DNA of 41,833 nucleotides from an uncultured Flavobacteriaceae bacterium (GTDB taxonomy: Bacteria > Bacteroidota > Bacteroidia > Flavobacteriales > Flavobacteriaceae): positions 1-41,833 of the forward strand of contig CALGLR010000017.1 in the NCBI GenBank assembly GCA_937959395.1, written 5' to 3'. Made by a program: the position numbers and the translations under genes. Positions 26,037 to 35,873 of this stretch are shown in pieces; positions within the stretch are counted from its first letter, which is position 1; the number at the start of each line of letters is the position of its first letter. The notes beneath the pieces were generated by a model. It had not been told where the DNA came from and did not search any database. It saw only the letters and a program-made list of their open reading frames with translations.

Positions 26037-26753
26037 ATGCTGTTAAAACCAACAAATATAGAAGATAAATTACGAGGCCAAAGAAGTCGAGTTTCTAATC
26101 CTGAAACTATTCTTGAACAAGTGTATTCTATTTTTGAGGCAGAATCTAAGAAAGAATCATTAATATTAAATGAACTGTCTTCCGGAAAAGAAAAACAAAC
26201 GAATGCATTTTGCTTTGATCTCCTAGAATCTGATAAGATCTACCACATAGATACTATTAAGTCTACTTGTATCGATTATAGATTACGATTTTTAGACTCT
26301 AGATTATTTAAAAATGAGTTTCCTCAAGACGCTTTATCTAAAATTAAAGCACTAGAAAAGAATCACAATATTAAATTGCAAGGTTTCAAAATAATGGCGC
26401 CTTCTAAGCTATTTAAACTAAAAAATCCCGACGACCCATTATTATTTGCTCCCATAGGAAATGGTTACTATTATTTAATTCATAAATGGGGGAATGATTT
26501 ACATCCTTTAAGAAAATGGTTAATGTTACCTTTTAAAACTTTTGAGACCTTAATAATATCTGCCTTACTAGCCAGCTTTTTAATCACTTTTATATTCAAC
26601 TTTAAACTATTAGAAAATCAAGTAATATCTTCTAAGTTTCTAATACTATTCTTATTTATGTTTAAGTCTGTGATAGGGGTCATTATTTTTTATGCGTTTT
26701 CGCAAGGAAAGAATTTTAACTCGGTAATTTGGAATAGTAAGTATAGTAAATAA
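26037..26753 (+). CDS. Conserved hypothetical protein with two C-terminal membrane helices
   Basis: A 238-residue protein. The first 160 residues are soluble (MLLKPTNIEDKLRGQRSRVSNPETILEQ...), with no recognised motif; two helices at about 172-192 and 203-223 anchor it, leaving a short tail. An FDLLESDKIYHIDTIKSTCIDYRLRFLDS segment looks conserved-type but is unfamiliar. It stands alone between repeats and a bidirectional terminator. Function unknown. Confidence 0.75.
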   Translation: MLLKPTNIEDKLRGQRSRVSNPETILEQVYSIFEAESKKESLILNELSSGKEKQTNAFCFDLLESDKIYHIDTIKSTCIDYRLRFLDSRLFKNEFPQDALSKIKALEKNHNIKLQGFKIMAPSKLFKLKNPDDPLLFAPIGNGYYYLIHKWGNDLHPLRKWLMLPFKTFETLIISALLASFLITFIFNFKLLENQVISSKFLILFLFMFKSVIGVIIFYAFSQGKNFNSVIWNSKYSK

Positions 26754-26804
26754 ACTTATCTTCACTTTTTTTTCCTAAAAAAGGTCTAGATGAGTTCAAA
26801 AAAA

Positions 26805-26830
26805 AAGGCTACCCTAAAAAAGGTAGCCTT
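26805..26830. terminator. Bidirectional terminator between convergent genes
   Basis: AAGGCTACC and GGTAGCCTT pair perfectly over 9 bp around an 8-base loop, with an A-run before the stem and a T-rich stretch after it. It lies between the convergent genes ending at 26753 and 26858. Confidence 0.78.
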
Positions 26831-26857
26831 CATATTTTATATTATAAAGTACTAGAA

Positions 26858-27913
26858 TTAAGATTTCACCTTAATAGCAAGACCTATAACACCATTAGTT
26901 CCTGCTCCAGCTGTTAAAGTTTCTACTTTAATAACTCCTTTATTACCATATGCATCCTCAAACTCCAAAACATCTCCAACTGCTAATCCTGTAGCTCTTT
27001 CTGAAGTTGGTGTAACTATAGCATCTATTTCAACATCTGTAACTGTATCATAATCAAGAGTAGATGGTGCAATAAAAAATGAATTCAATTCTTCCTGAGG
27101 AACTCCAGTAAGTTGTGAAACATTCTCACCAGTATTGGTCATGGTATCAAAATTAAAAAGCGCTGGATAATTAGCTGTAGAACCTAAACTAGCTAAATCA
27201 GTAGTACCAAAATAATAATAACCAAAATCCCATAGAGCAGCAGTTTCCTCTCCTTCACTAATTCTATATAAATTACCGTTGTAAACTGATGTAAATGTTT
27301 GAGATGAACCATCTCCAAGTGGCGCTTTCAATTCTATAGAATATTCTACAATTTCACCCTCATTCCCCATAGTAGGTGTCCCAAAGTTTAAAGTTATTGT
27401 ACCTAGAGCTGTATCGTCTATTGCATTTCTTTTAGTAACATCTCTAAAATCACCTCTTCCTGTTGTTGCCCAAAATGTATAAACTATACTTTCTCCTTCA
27501 GCCATTGGTGCCGGTAAATTTATTTGAAATTCGAATTCTTTTTTATCATCTCCAACTAAATCTAAAGAGCCATCTGGTTTTTCATCTACTTCTTGAGAGG
27601 TAAATTGAAAAGGTTCTGGAGTTCCACCATTAATTTGCTCTGTAATATATAATCTACGCATGTTTGTTTCTGATTGAAACGATACTTTAGATGTGATCTC
27701 CATTCCTGTACTACCGTCTGCAGAAACGGTTACTTCTCTCATGTCTCCTCCTGCTTCAAAAACACTAAGTTCTGCATCAAAAGTTGCAACTGGATCATCA
27801 TCTCCAGGAGGTGGAATAGAAATGTCTGTGTTATCATCTGAGCTACAACTAAAAGCCAATATGGCTATTAAAAATAATCCTAAAATCGATTTGGGTTTGA
27901 AAAATTTACTCAT
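26858..27913 (-). CDS. Exported lipoprotein, strand-rich
   Basis: A 351-residue lipoprotein starting MSKFFKPKSILGLFLIAILAFSC; the ATG at 27913 is preferred over one 11 codons upstream because it puts the signal peptide at the N-terminus. The mature part begins with an acidic linker (SSDDNTD) and continues as beta-sandwich-like sequence rich in Gly, Thr and Asp. No catalytic motif is recognised. It is probably surface-exposed, given the acidic residues after the lipobox cysteine, as in Bacteroidota surface lipoproteins. Function unknown. Confidence 0.75.
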   Translation of the reverse strand: MSKFFKPKSILGLFLIAILAFSCSSDDNTDISIPPPGDDDPVATFDAELSVFEAGGDMREVTVSADGSTGMEITSKVSFQSETNMRRLYITEQINGGTPEPFQFTSQEVDEKPDGSLDLVGDDKKEFEFQINLPAPMAEGESIVYTFWATTGRGDFRDVTKRNAIDDTALGTITLNFGTPTMGNEGEIVEYSIELKAPLGDGSSQTFTSVYNGNLYRISEGEETAALWDFGYYYFGTTDLASLGSTANYPALFNFDTMTNTGENVSQLTGVPQEELNSFFIAPSTLDYDTVTDVEIDAIVTPTSERATGLAVGDVLEFEDAYGNKGVIKVETLTAGAGTNGVIGLAIKVKS

Positions 27914-28103
27914 AATTATTGATTTAAATTGTTTGTTTGTTAACAAATGTATATAGATTTTGATTATAATTTTAACATAATCTCATTTTTTCGACGAAAT
28001 CGTTTTTATGTTAGAAAAAATCGTTAAAAGGAACGTTTTCAAAGTATTGACTGTTTTTAAAAGGAAAATTGTTCAAGTTTATCCTTATTTTCTTTTTTTA
28101 TAT

Positions 28104-28682
28104 CTAATTATTTCCAGGTAATACAACTCGATCTATTACATGTATAACCCCGTTAGATTGATTAATATCTGCAGACTGTATATTGGCATCATTTCCTTGT
28201 CCATCAGTAAGAATAACGGTTCCTCCTTTTGTGTAAGCAGATATTATATTTCCATTAACTGTTTTAAGATCGGTTTCACCATCATTATCCCTAACCGATT
28301 TTGCTATACTCAAAGCATTATTATTGCCCGATACAACATGATAGGTTAAAATAGATTTCAACCGTTCTATATTTTCTGGTTTTAATAAGCTTTTCAACTT
28401 GCCAGCTGGTAAAGCAGAAAATGCGGTGTTAGTTGGCGCGAAAATAGTAAAAGGGCCATTGCCTGATAATGTTTCTTCTAATCCAGCTGCTTTAATTGCT
28501 GTTAGTAATGTGGTATGCTCTTTAGAATCTGTTATATAAGAGATTACATTCTCTTTTTGAGTAACAGTTAAATTAGAAACTTCTGTATTTTCGATTATAT
28601 TTTCCTGAGCAAAATTAAAATTTACAACACAAATTAATAGCATTCCTATAAAAATTTGAATCTCTTTTTTTATTGTCTTCAT
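28104..28682 (-). CDS. Fasciclin (FAS1) domain protein, exported
   Basis: A 192-residue protein with a signal peptide (to about residue 25, NFAQ) and one FAS1 domain: HTTLLTAIKAAGLEETLSG, the H1 motif GPFTIFAPTNTAFSALP, YHVVSG, and the H2-like end NGVIHVIDRVVLP. FAS1 domains mediate adhesion and polysaccharide or metal-chelate binding at cell surfaces. It is transcribed alone. A 33-base repeat also found upstream of 33354 lies 65 bases upstream of its start. Confidence 0.93.
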   Translation of the reverse strand: MKTIKKEIQIFIGMLLICVVNFNFAQENIIENTEVSNLTVTQKENVISYITDSKEHTTLLTAIKAAGLEETLSGNGPFTIFAPTNTAFSALPAGKLKSLLKPENIERLKSILTYHVVSGNNNALSIAKSVRDNDGETDLKTVNGNIISAYTKGGTVILTDGQGNDANIQSADINQSNGVIHVIDRVVLPGNN

Positions 28683-28746
28683 AATATAAATATTAAAAGT
28701 TTATGTATACCCTTATAAACGAGCAAATAAAAAATACAGATTTCAT

Positions 28747-28779
28747 TTTCACACAACTTTAACTAATTTAACACTTTAA
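28747..28779 (+). repeat. 33-base direct repeat, copy 1
   Basis: The 33 bases beginning TTTCACACAACTTTAACTAA are identical to 33260-33292. Similarity extends about 18 bases to the left in weaker form. It lies upstream of the fasciclin gene, which runs the opposite way. Confidence 0.75.
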
Positions 28780-29105
28780 TAAACTAATATTTACATTGTA
28801 TTCTTTAGTCTTTTTACTTAGACAAATGATAATATTCGTTCAGAAGTTTACCTCTTGTATCGTATTAGTATTAATAAGTATATAGCCAGTAGATGATTAC
28901 TTATATTTTAATTGAAATAGTATCAAAATGTCTGTTTTTTTTACCTTTGTCATTACTCAGACAAGATTAGAAACTTATTTTTAACAAACGAATAGTTCTT
29001 TCGCATAGGCATAGGGAGCAAACGAACAGACAACAGGGATTTTTTTAATACACAGAAAAATCAAATAGTTAAAAAATAGACACTAACACATATTAAACTA
29101 CTGAT

Positions 29106-29234
29106 GAGGCTGTCTAAAAAGTTAAAAACATAGTTAATGTTTGGTTGAGCGCAGTCGAAACCTACTGATTATGGTAGGTATTTAGTTCTCGACTGCGCTC
29201 GAACGGACAGAACTAAGACTTTTGAGACAGCCTC
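29106..29234 (+). repeat. 130-bp inverted-repeat element, copy 1
   Basis: Ends GAGGCTGTCT and AGACAGCCTC are perfect inverted repeats. The interior holds a GAGCGCAGTCGA/TCGACTGCGCTC stem. Its reverse complement matches 37327-37456 with only a handful of differences. No coding capacity is present. Confidence 0.82.
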
Positions 29235-29246
29235 ATTGTTGTAAAA

Positions 29247-29282
29247 AAAAAGCTCAGGATTGAATTCAATTCTGAGCTTTTT
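29247..29282 (-). terminator. Intrinsic terminator of the GH82/sulfatase unit
   Basis: AAAAAGCTCAG and CTGAGCTTTTT pair over 11 bp and continue inward through the palindrome ATTGAATTCAAT. On the minus strand a T-run follows. It lies about 50 bases after the sulfatase stop. Confidence 0.8.
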
Positions 29283-29333
29283 GAAATTTAAAAATTCTGA
29301 TAGCCAAAAATAAGACGATCAATACATATAATA

Positions 29334-31088
29334 TTACCAAATAAATTTAAACGTATCTACATTTATACCGTTTTTTAACTTAGCGACATATATGCCATGG
29401 CTTAAGAAACTTAATTTTAAATCAAATTTGTTCGTATTAGCTATACTCTTAGAAGACATCACTTCCTTACCTTCCATATTGTAGATTAATAATTGTGCAT
29501 TATTATCTAGCTCCTTATTGCTATATACTCGTAAACCAACATTATTGATATTAAACTCAACATTAGTTTTACTAATAACATCATTTACTGATAAGGTACC
29601 TTCTTCAAATAAAACACTGTAATCACCATTTAGCGCAGATTTATTTAAACGTTCTTTATGATCTCTTACTATATCTTCATAGCCTGGATCAGGAAGCCCT
29701 GTTGCTTTGTCGATTAAGTTATTCCATTCATGAGGATCATTACGATGATCATACAATTCTTCAGCAATTAAACCATTTCCTATAACTCTTTTTATATACC
29801 TAAAATCCTGACTTCTTAACGTATGATTATTTGCATTTCTAGAAGTTAAAGCATATCGTTTCCAATCCATATTTGGTGAATCCATTAAACGTTTAAAGCT
29901 TACACCATCTAAATCGTCTTTTTCTGGCAATTCTGCTAAATCTATTAAAGTTGGATAAACATCTACTAAAGACACAGGTCTATCTACCACTTGTCCAACA
30001 GGATTAGATGGGTCATAAATCATTAATGGAACTCTTGCCACTTCTTCCCAAAATGTAGGTTTTGTCCAAAAATCTTTCTCTCCTACATGAAAACCATGAT
30101 CACTCATAAATACGATTATTGTATTATCCTTAAATGGACTGTTTTCTAAAGAATCTAGCAAGTTACCTACACAATCATCGGCAAAAGTAATATTAGCTAA
30201 ATAAGCTAAAACAAAATTTTTCCATAAATCCTTATCTTTTACTTCATTATGTAAAGCAGACCATGTATCACTAACTTGAACATCTGACATATCATCAATA
30301 TTCGGATTCATAGCAATATCTGGAAGAATAATAGTATTAATATCGTACATGTCAAAATATTTTTTAGGACAATACAAAGGCATGTGAGGTCTTAATGTAC
30401 CAGCCGCAGCAAAAAACGGAGCAGCGTTAGCTGGTCTATTCTCAATTAAGTCGGCAACAAAATCTAATGATTTAAAATCAAATGTGCTTTCTAGTGTTTG
30501 AACGTTTCCTGAAAAATCAATTTCTACAGGAAAATAATCGAATTGTTGTTTAAAAAATGGTCCTATCCCAGGTTGATCTAAATTTAAACCATGCTGAAAT
30601 CGATCTGCCTCCGGAGGCTTCTTAGTTCCCATTGTTCCTTTATGCTGTATGTCGAACGAAGCAGGATCACTTTTAGGGTTTGGTACTGCTGAATTTCCTC
30701 GTGGTTTGTGAAAAATTTTACCACCACTTATTGTTTCATAGCCAAAACTATTAAAGTATTGAGGTAAAGTTACTATATTTTCATTTCCTGGTTTATCTCT
30801 AAAGTGAGGTGAATTCTCATAAATTTTTGTGCTTGTTGGATATTTACCAGTAAGAATACTTGTCCTTGAAGGACCGCAAATTGGGGCTGTACAATTCGCA
30901 TTCATAAAAATTGTAGATTTACTTGCTAACTTGTCCATGTTTGGTGTGATAGCCTGCGGATCTCCATAAGGTCCAATCATGGTATTAAGATCGTCTACCA
31001 TTACAAATAAGACATTTTTACGCTGCCCTTGAGCATAAAAACTAAATATAAGTAAGAACAAAAGGTTGATTTTTATTTTTAAATACAT
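29334..31088 (-). CDS. Secreted sulfatase, iduronate-2-sulfatase-like, T9SS tail
   Basis: A 584-residue type I sulfatase. A signal peptide (to about GQ22) is followed by the metal site VMVDDLN (32-33), the formylglycine motif CGPSRTSILTG (C71 is the residue converted), and MSDHGFHVGEKDFWTK, a further metal-ligand segment. The C-terminus (NNVGLRVYSNKE... to DTFKFIW) is a T9SS sorting tail. The closest remembered group is S1_7-like (iduronate-2-sulfatase annotation), some members of which act on iota-carrageenan in Zobellia. It is the second gene of a unit with the GH82-like protein, 46 bases apart, and should remove sulfate from its products. It needs an anaerobic-type sulfatase-maturing enzyme or equivalent elsewhere. 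Confidence 0.9.
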   Translation of the reverse strand: MYLKIKINLLFLLIFSFYAQGQRKNVLFVMVDDLNTMIGPYGDPQAITPNMDKLASKSTIFMNANCTAPICGPSRTSILTGKYPTSTKIYENSPHFRDKPGNENIVTLPQYFNSFGYETISGGKIFHKPRGNSAVPNPKSDPASFDIQHKGTMGTKKPPEADRFQHGLNLDQPGIGPFFKQQFDYFPVEIDFSGNVQTLESTFDFKSLDFVADLIENRPANAAPFFAAAGTLRPHMPLYCPKKYFDMYDINTIILPDIAMNPNIDDMSDVQVSDTWSALHNEVKDKDLWKNFVLAYLANITFADDCVGNLLDSLENSPFKDNTIIVFMSDHGFHVGEKDFWTKPTFWEEVARVPLMIYDPSNPVGQVVDRPVSLVDVYPTLIDLAELPEKDDLDGVSFKRLMDSPNMDWKRYALTSRNANNHTLRSQDFRYIKRVIGNGLIAEELYDHRNDPHEWNNLIDKATGLPDPGYEDIVRDHKERLNKSALNGDYSVLFEEGTLSVNDVISKTNVEFNINNVGLRVYSNKELDNNAQLLIYNMEGKEVMSSKSIANTNKFDLKLSFLSHGIYVAKLKNGINVDTFKFIW

Positions 31089-31134
31089 GTCATTAAAAAT
31101 TTAAATTTAGTTATTATTTTAAGTTATTATTTTA

Positions 31135-32754
31135 TTACAAAACAATCACTCTCTGAATATTATTTATAGAGCCAGAGGCATTCTTTATTTGAACAATGTA
31201 AACTCCAGATTGATTTAATTGTAATGATTTCCTACTTTGAGTAAATGTCTTAACATCAAGATTAGATTGATTTACATTTATAGTTTTTTCAGAGATTAAT
31301 TTCCCCATAATATTGTACACTTTCAATTCTAAATTCTCAGAAGTTGATTGAACACTAAAATTTAATTCATCTGTAACAGGATTTGGATAAAATTTAACCG
31401 AATTATAGGCTTCTACATCATCAACTGATAATGTACAAGTTCTAGTACCATCCTCATTTCTAACTATCATTTTTGAATTGTTAGGAAATCCAAAAGAATT
31501 AGCTCTTATCTCTTGTAATGATGGAATATTTATACTATAATACCTTGGATCGTTTCCAGTATTGCTACTAGCTCTGTAATAAAAAGGTGCTATTGTTGGG
31601 CCTAAATGAAATTTATTTTCCATATTTGGTATAGGATTTGGTCTTAAGATACTTGGATCTCTTAGACCACAAGGAACCCAGTCAAAACTTCCTCTATTAA
31701 CTTGAGCATTTGTTCCAAATGTACATTTAACATCTGTAACTCTTGATCTTGGATCAAAAGTACCAATGCTTGGTGCATTTAAATCTACAAAAGCTCTATC
31801 TATTCGAACGGCCGATTTACAACCTATAGCTTCAATTTTCTGAACATCTAACCAACCATTTTTAGCTCCCCATGGTTGTATCATAACTGCTGAGTTACCT
31901 CTTTCTGCTTTAATATTATACCCTGAAATTTCTGAAAAATTTGATACGTCTTGAGGTGCTCCACTAGCAGTGACATCATCAGACTCCAAACGAAGTGTTA
32001 CACCTCCACCTACAGAACTTAAATCTTTAAATAACATCTTTTCACCAGACCGCACTTGAACCACTCCGTAACCGCCATGAGCATTTTCCTGACTAATATT
32101 TTTAACTAAACCGTTTCGAGATCTTTTCCATTCACCTTGCAAATTTTTCACTACTGAACAGTTAAGTATGGCGTGAATCGTTTTTTTATCTATCACATGG
32201 CAATTAGAAACCATAAAGTTTTCTGCCCATTTTACGTTAAAAACGGTAATTCTTGATAACGGTGGTAAGTTGGACATATCTATTGTAAACTTACCTCCTA
32301 AAGTCCTAATACTAATATTTTCAGAAAGTCCAAATTTGGCTCCAAATTTAAAAATAGAGGTATTTCCACCATTGTTAGTACCTAGTATGGGAAAGACTAC
32401 TGCGTCCTTATCAAATACTAAATGCAAATTATTTCTCATGAATATATCACTTATAATCCATTCTCCAGCAGGAATAGTAATTACCGCACTTAATCCTGAT
32501 CCTGATGGTATTAATCTATTAATAAGATTTTTTAATGCTTGTGAATCATCAATACCATCATTAGGTATACCGCCTTCGTCTATAAAATTTACTCTTCTAT
32601 CAGAGGGAATGGTTAATGATGTATCATTAAAGTAATCACTTTCTGTTAGATTCACAGGTAAAGGGCTTCCTACTTGAGCAAGCATCTTAGTATTACCATA
32701 CAATAAGAAAAGTATAAATAAAACATTGTAAATGTAAATAGTATTTTTTTTCAT
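31135..32754 (-). CDS. GH82-type (iota-carrageenase-like) beta-helix protein, T9SS tail
   Basis: A 539-residue exported protein: signal peptide to about LAQ27, right-handed beta-helix (about 50-445), T9SS sorting tail (YPNPVTDELNF to IQRVIVL). Compared from memory with Alteromonas fortis iota-carrageenase CgiA, the core aligns well: RSRNG, GYGVVQ and LRLESD match CgiA segments holding Q222, E245 and D247, which become Q233, E257 and D259 here. The position of CgiA H281 appears to be W295 (AVMIQPWGAKNG against AVMFGPHFMKNG). The lid domain A of CgiA is missing, as in Zobellia members. It should cut a sulfated galactan; exact substrate uncertain. First gene of a unit with the sulfatase. Confidence 0.72.
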   Translation of the reverse strand: MKKNTIYIYNVLFILFLLYGNTKMLAQVGSPLPVNLTESDYFNDTSLTIPSDRRVNFIDEGGIPNDGIDDSQALKNLINRLIPSGSGLSAVITIPAGEWIISDIFMRNNLHLVFDKDAVVFPILGTNNGGNTSIFKFGAKFGLSENISIRTLGGKFTIDMSNLPPLSRITVFNVKWAENFMVSNCHVIDKKTIHAILNCSVVKNLQGEWKRSRNGLVKNISQENAHGGYGVVQVRSGEKMLFKDLSSVGGGVTLRLESDDVTASGAPQDVSNFSEISGYNIKAERGNSAVMIQPWGAKNGWLDVQKIEAIGCKSAVRIDRAFVDLNAPSIGTFDPRSRVTDVKCTFGTNAQVNRGSFDWVPCGLRDPSILRPNPIPNMENKFHLGPTIAPFYYRASSNTGNDPRYYSINIPSLQEIRANSFGFPNNSKMIVRNEDGTRTCTLSVDDVEAYNSVKFYPNPVTDELNFSVQSTSENLELKVYNIMGKLISEKTINVNQSNLDVKTFTQSRKSLQLNQSGVYIVQIKNASGSINNIQRVIVL

Positions 32755-33353
32755 GCTAAAATTTTAGTTTTAAGATTTATTTTTTTTTAAAAGCGTTTAT
32801 TAAAAGTTTTTTAATTATTAATCTTAAATATTTAGTATTTCAACCTTGTTGAACAAGCACCAAAAATAGATAAGAATTTTACTTATATGTTTCGTCAACA
32901 CAGATTTAAACATAAACAAAAAAAATATCAATATTCCTTAATAAATTAACAATCAAAATGTTAATAAACGTATATTTTACATTTATAAATATAATCTTGT
33001 TTATTTTTACGCAAAAAAATTATCGTCAAAATACACATTAAAATAGATGAAATTTATTATTAACCTGTTGAAATTATTCACAGACTCCTAATTTTCAGAA
33101 TAAACCATTTTCTAAATAATATAAACGAAGCACACAGCTACTCAATAAAATTAAATCTATCAAAATATTTTAAAGCCTCTTTTCTATTTAAATAATTTAT
33201 AAGATAGAACTTGTATCTACTCTCTTATTAATAGAGTTATTAAAAAATATAGATTTTACTTTCACACAACTTTAACTAATTTAACACTTTAAAACACGGT
33301 AATTTATTGACTTTTATTTCGTATATTTAAATTGAACTCTAAATTTAATAGCT
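32755..33353. other. Intergenic region, AT-rich, no gene recognised
   Basis: This 599-base stretch lies between the divergent GH82-like gene and DUF2007 gene. It must hold both promoters, but no TAnnTTTG box in suitable position was identified with confidence. Its one recognisable feature is the 33-base repeat at 33260-33292. Confidence 0.55.
33260..33292 (+). repeat. 33-base direct repeat, copy 2
   Basis: Identical over 33 bases to 28747-28779 and in the same orientation, 4.5 kb away. It lies 61 bases upstream of the DUF2007 gene, close to its expected promoter. Confidence 0.75.
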
Positions 33354-33593
33354 ATGACAGATACGAATTACACTAGAATATACACAGGCAATTTTATAAT
33401 TGTACAACAAGTATTTCAACGATTAGAAAAAATCGGAATTAAAGCTATTATAAAAGATGAATCTGAATCTGGAAGATTAGCAGGTTTTGGCTCACCAATT
33501 CCTGGACAACAAGAAGTTTTTGTTCACGTAAATGAACTGGATAAAGCTGTGCCCATTATAGAACAAGTTAGATTTGCTATGAATGCTAATTAA
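33354..33593 (+). CDS. DUF2007 family small protein
   Basis: A 79-residue cytoplasmic protein matching the DUF2007 pattern: an initial strand (YTRIYTGN), a helix (FIIVQQVFQRLEKIGIKA), a Gly/Pro loop (GRLAGFGSPIPGQQEVFV) and a final helix. The family is annotated as putative signal-transducing protein with a ferredoxin-like fold related to PII; function is not established. It stands alone, followed by a truncated repeat and a terminator. Confidence 0.85.
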   Translation: MTDTNYTRIYTGNFIIVQQVFQRLEKIGIKAIIKDESESGRLAGFGSPIPGQQEVFVHVNELDKAVPIIEQVRFAMNAN

Positions 33594-33628
33594 AAGAACT
33601 CTATATAATACCCAATTATAATTTAAAA

Positions 33629-33690
33629 AAGTCATCAATTTAAACCAAAATGACTAATTTTCGTTTAAATATAAAAAGTTTAAACGAGTT
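33629..33690 (+). repeat. Truncated copy C of the 160-bp element
   Basis: This segment matches the right-hand 60 bases of copy A (about 7960-8018), sharing CCAAAATGACTAATTTTCG and TTAAAT, and keeps one intact end, AAAAAGTTTAAACGAGTT. The remainder of the element is absent. Confidence 0.6.
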
Positions 33691-33693
33691 AAA

Positions 33694-33732
33694 CAAAAAG
33701 TCCTGAATCGTTATACTTTTCAGGACTTTTTG
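33694..33732 (+). terminator. Intrinsic terminator after the DUF2007 gene
   Basis: CAAAAAGTCCTGAA and TTCAGGACTTTTTG pair perfectly over 14 bp around an 11-base loop, ending in T5. It directly follows repeat copy C and lies about 100 bases after the gene's stop codon. Confidence 0.8.
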
Positions 33733-33775
33733 ATGTTTTAGCGTGTGTTCGGCTTGAAAAAATCACATAAGTTAG

Positions 33776-33791
33776 TCCCGAAGCTTCGGGA
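33776..33791. repeat. 16-bp perfect palindrome in composite repeat region
   Basis: TCCCGAAGCTTCGGGA is fully self-complementary and GC-rich against its surroundings. ATCGAGAA at 33811 and TTCTCGAT near 33843 form another inverted pair. Such sequences recur in flavobacterial intergenic DNA; here they fill the gap before the ABC-F gene's end. Confidence 0.55.
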
Positions 33792-33912
33792 TCGATTTCA
33801 AGAGAAGTGTATCGAGAACATTTATTTTCTTACCAAAAACCTATTCTCGATATTATTTTTTTCCACTTTGTTACAAAAAACCACTCGAACTGACGGTTTT
33901 TAAGAATTTAGT

Positions 33913-35873
<1,961 letters not shown>

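Larger units (their letters stand above)
28683..29333. other. Intergenic region with repeats, no gene recognised
   Basis: This region between the fasciclin and sulfatase genes contains a 33-base repeat (28747-28779), a 130-bp inverted-repeat element (29106-29234) and the sulfatase terminator. A TACCTTTG box at 28942-28949 could start a rightward RNA through 28955-29050, but no -33 element, stable fold or terminator supports it. Confidence 0.5.

Noticed and set aside
27914-27946. Upstream ATG for the lipoprotein at 26858-27913
   Set aside because: It would place 11 residues before the signal peptide; the internal ATG puts the basic n-region and lipobox in normal positions.
28942-29050. Possible small RNA between the fasciclin and sulfatase genes
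   Set aside because: A TACCTTTG box and a locally higher GC content were noticed, but no -33 element, stable fold or terminator could be found.
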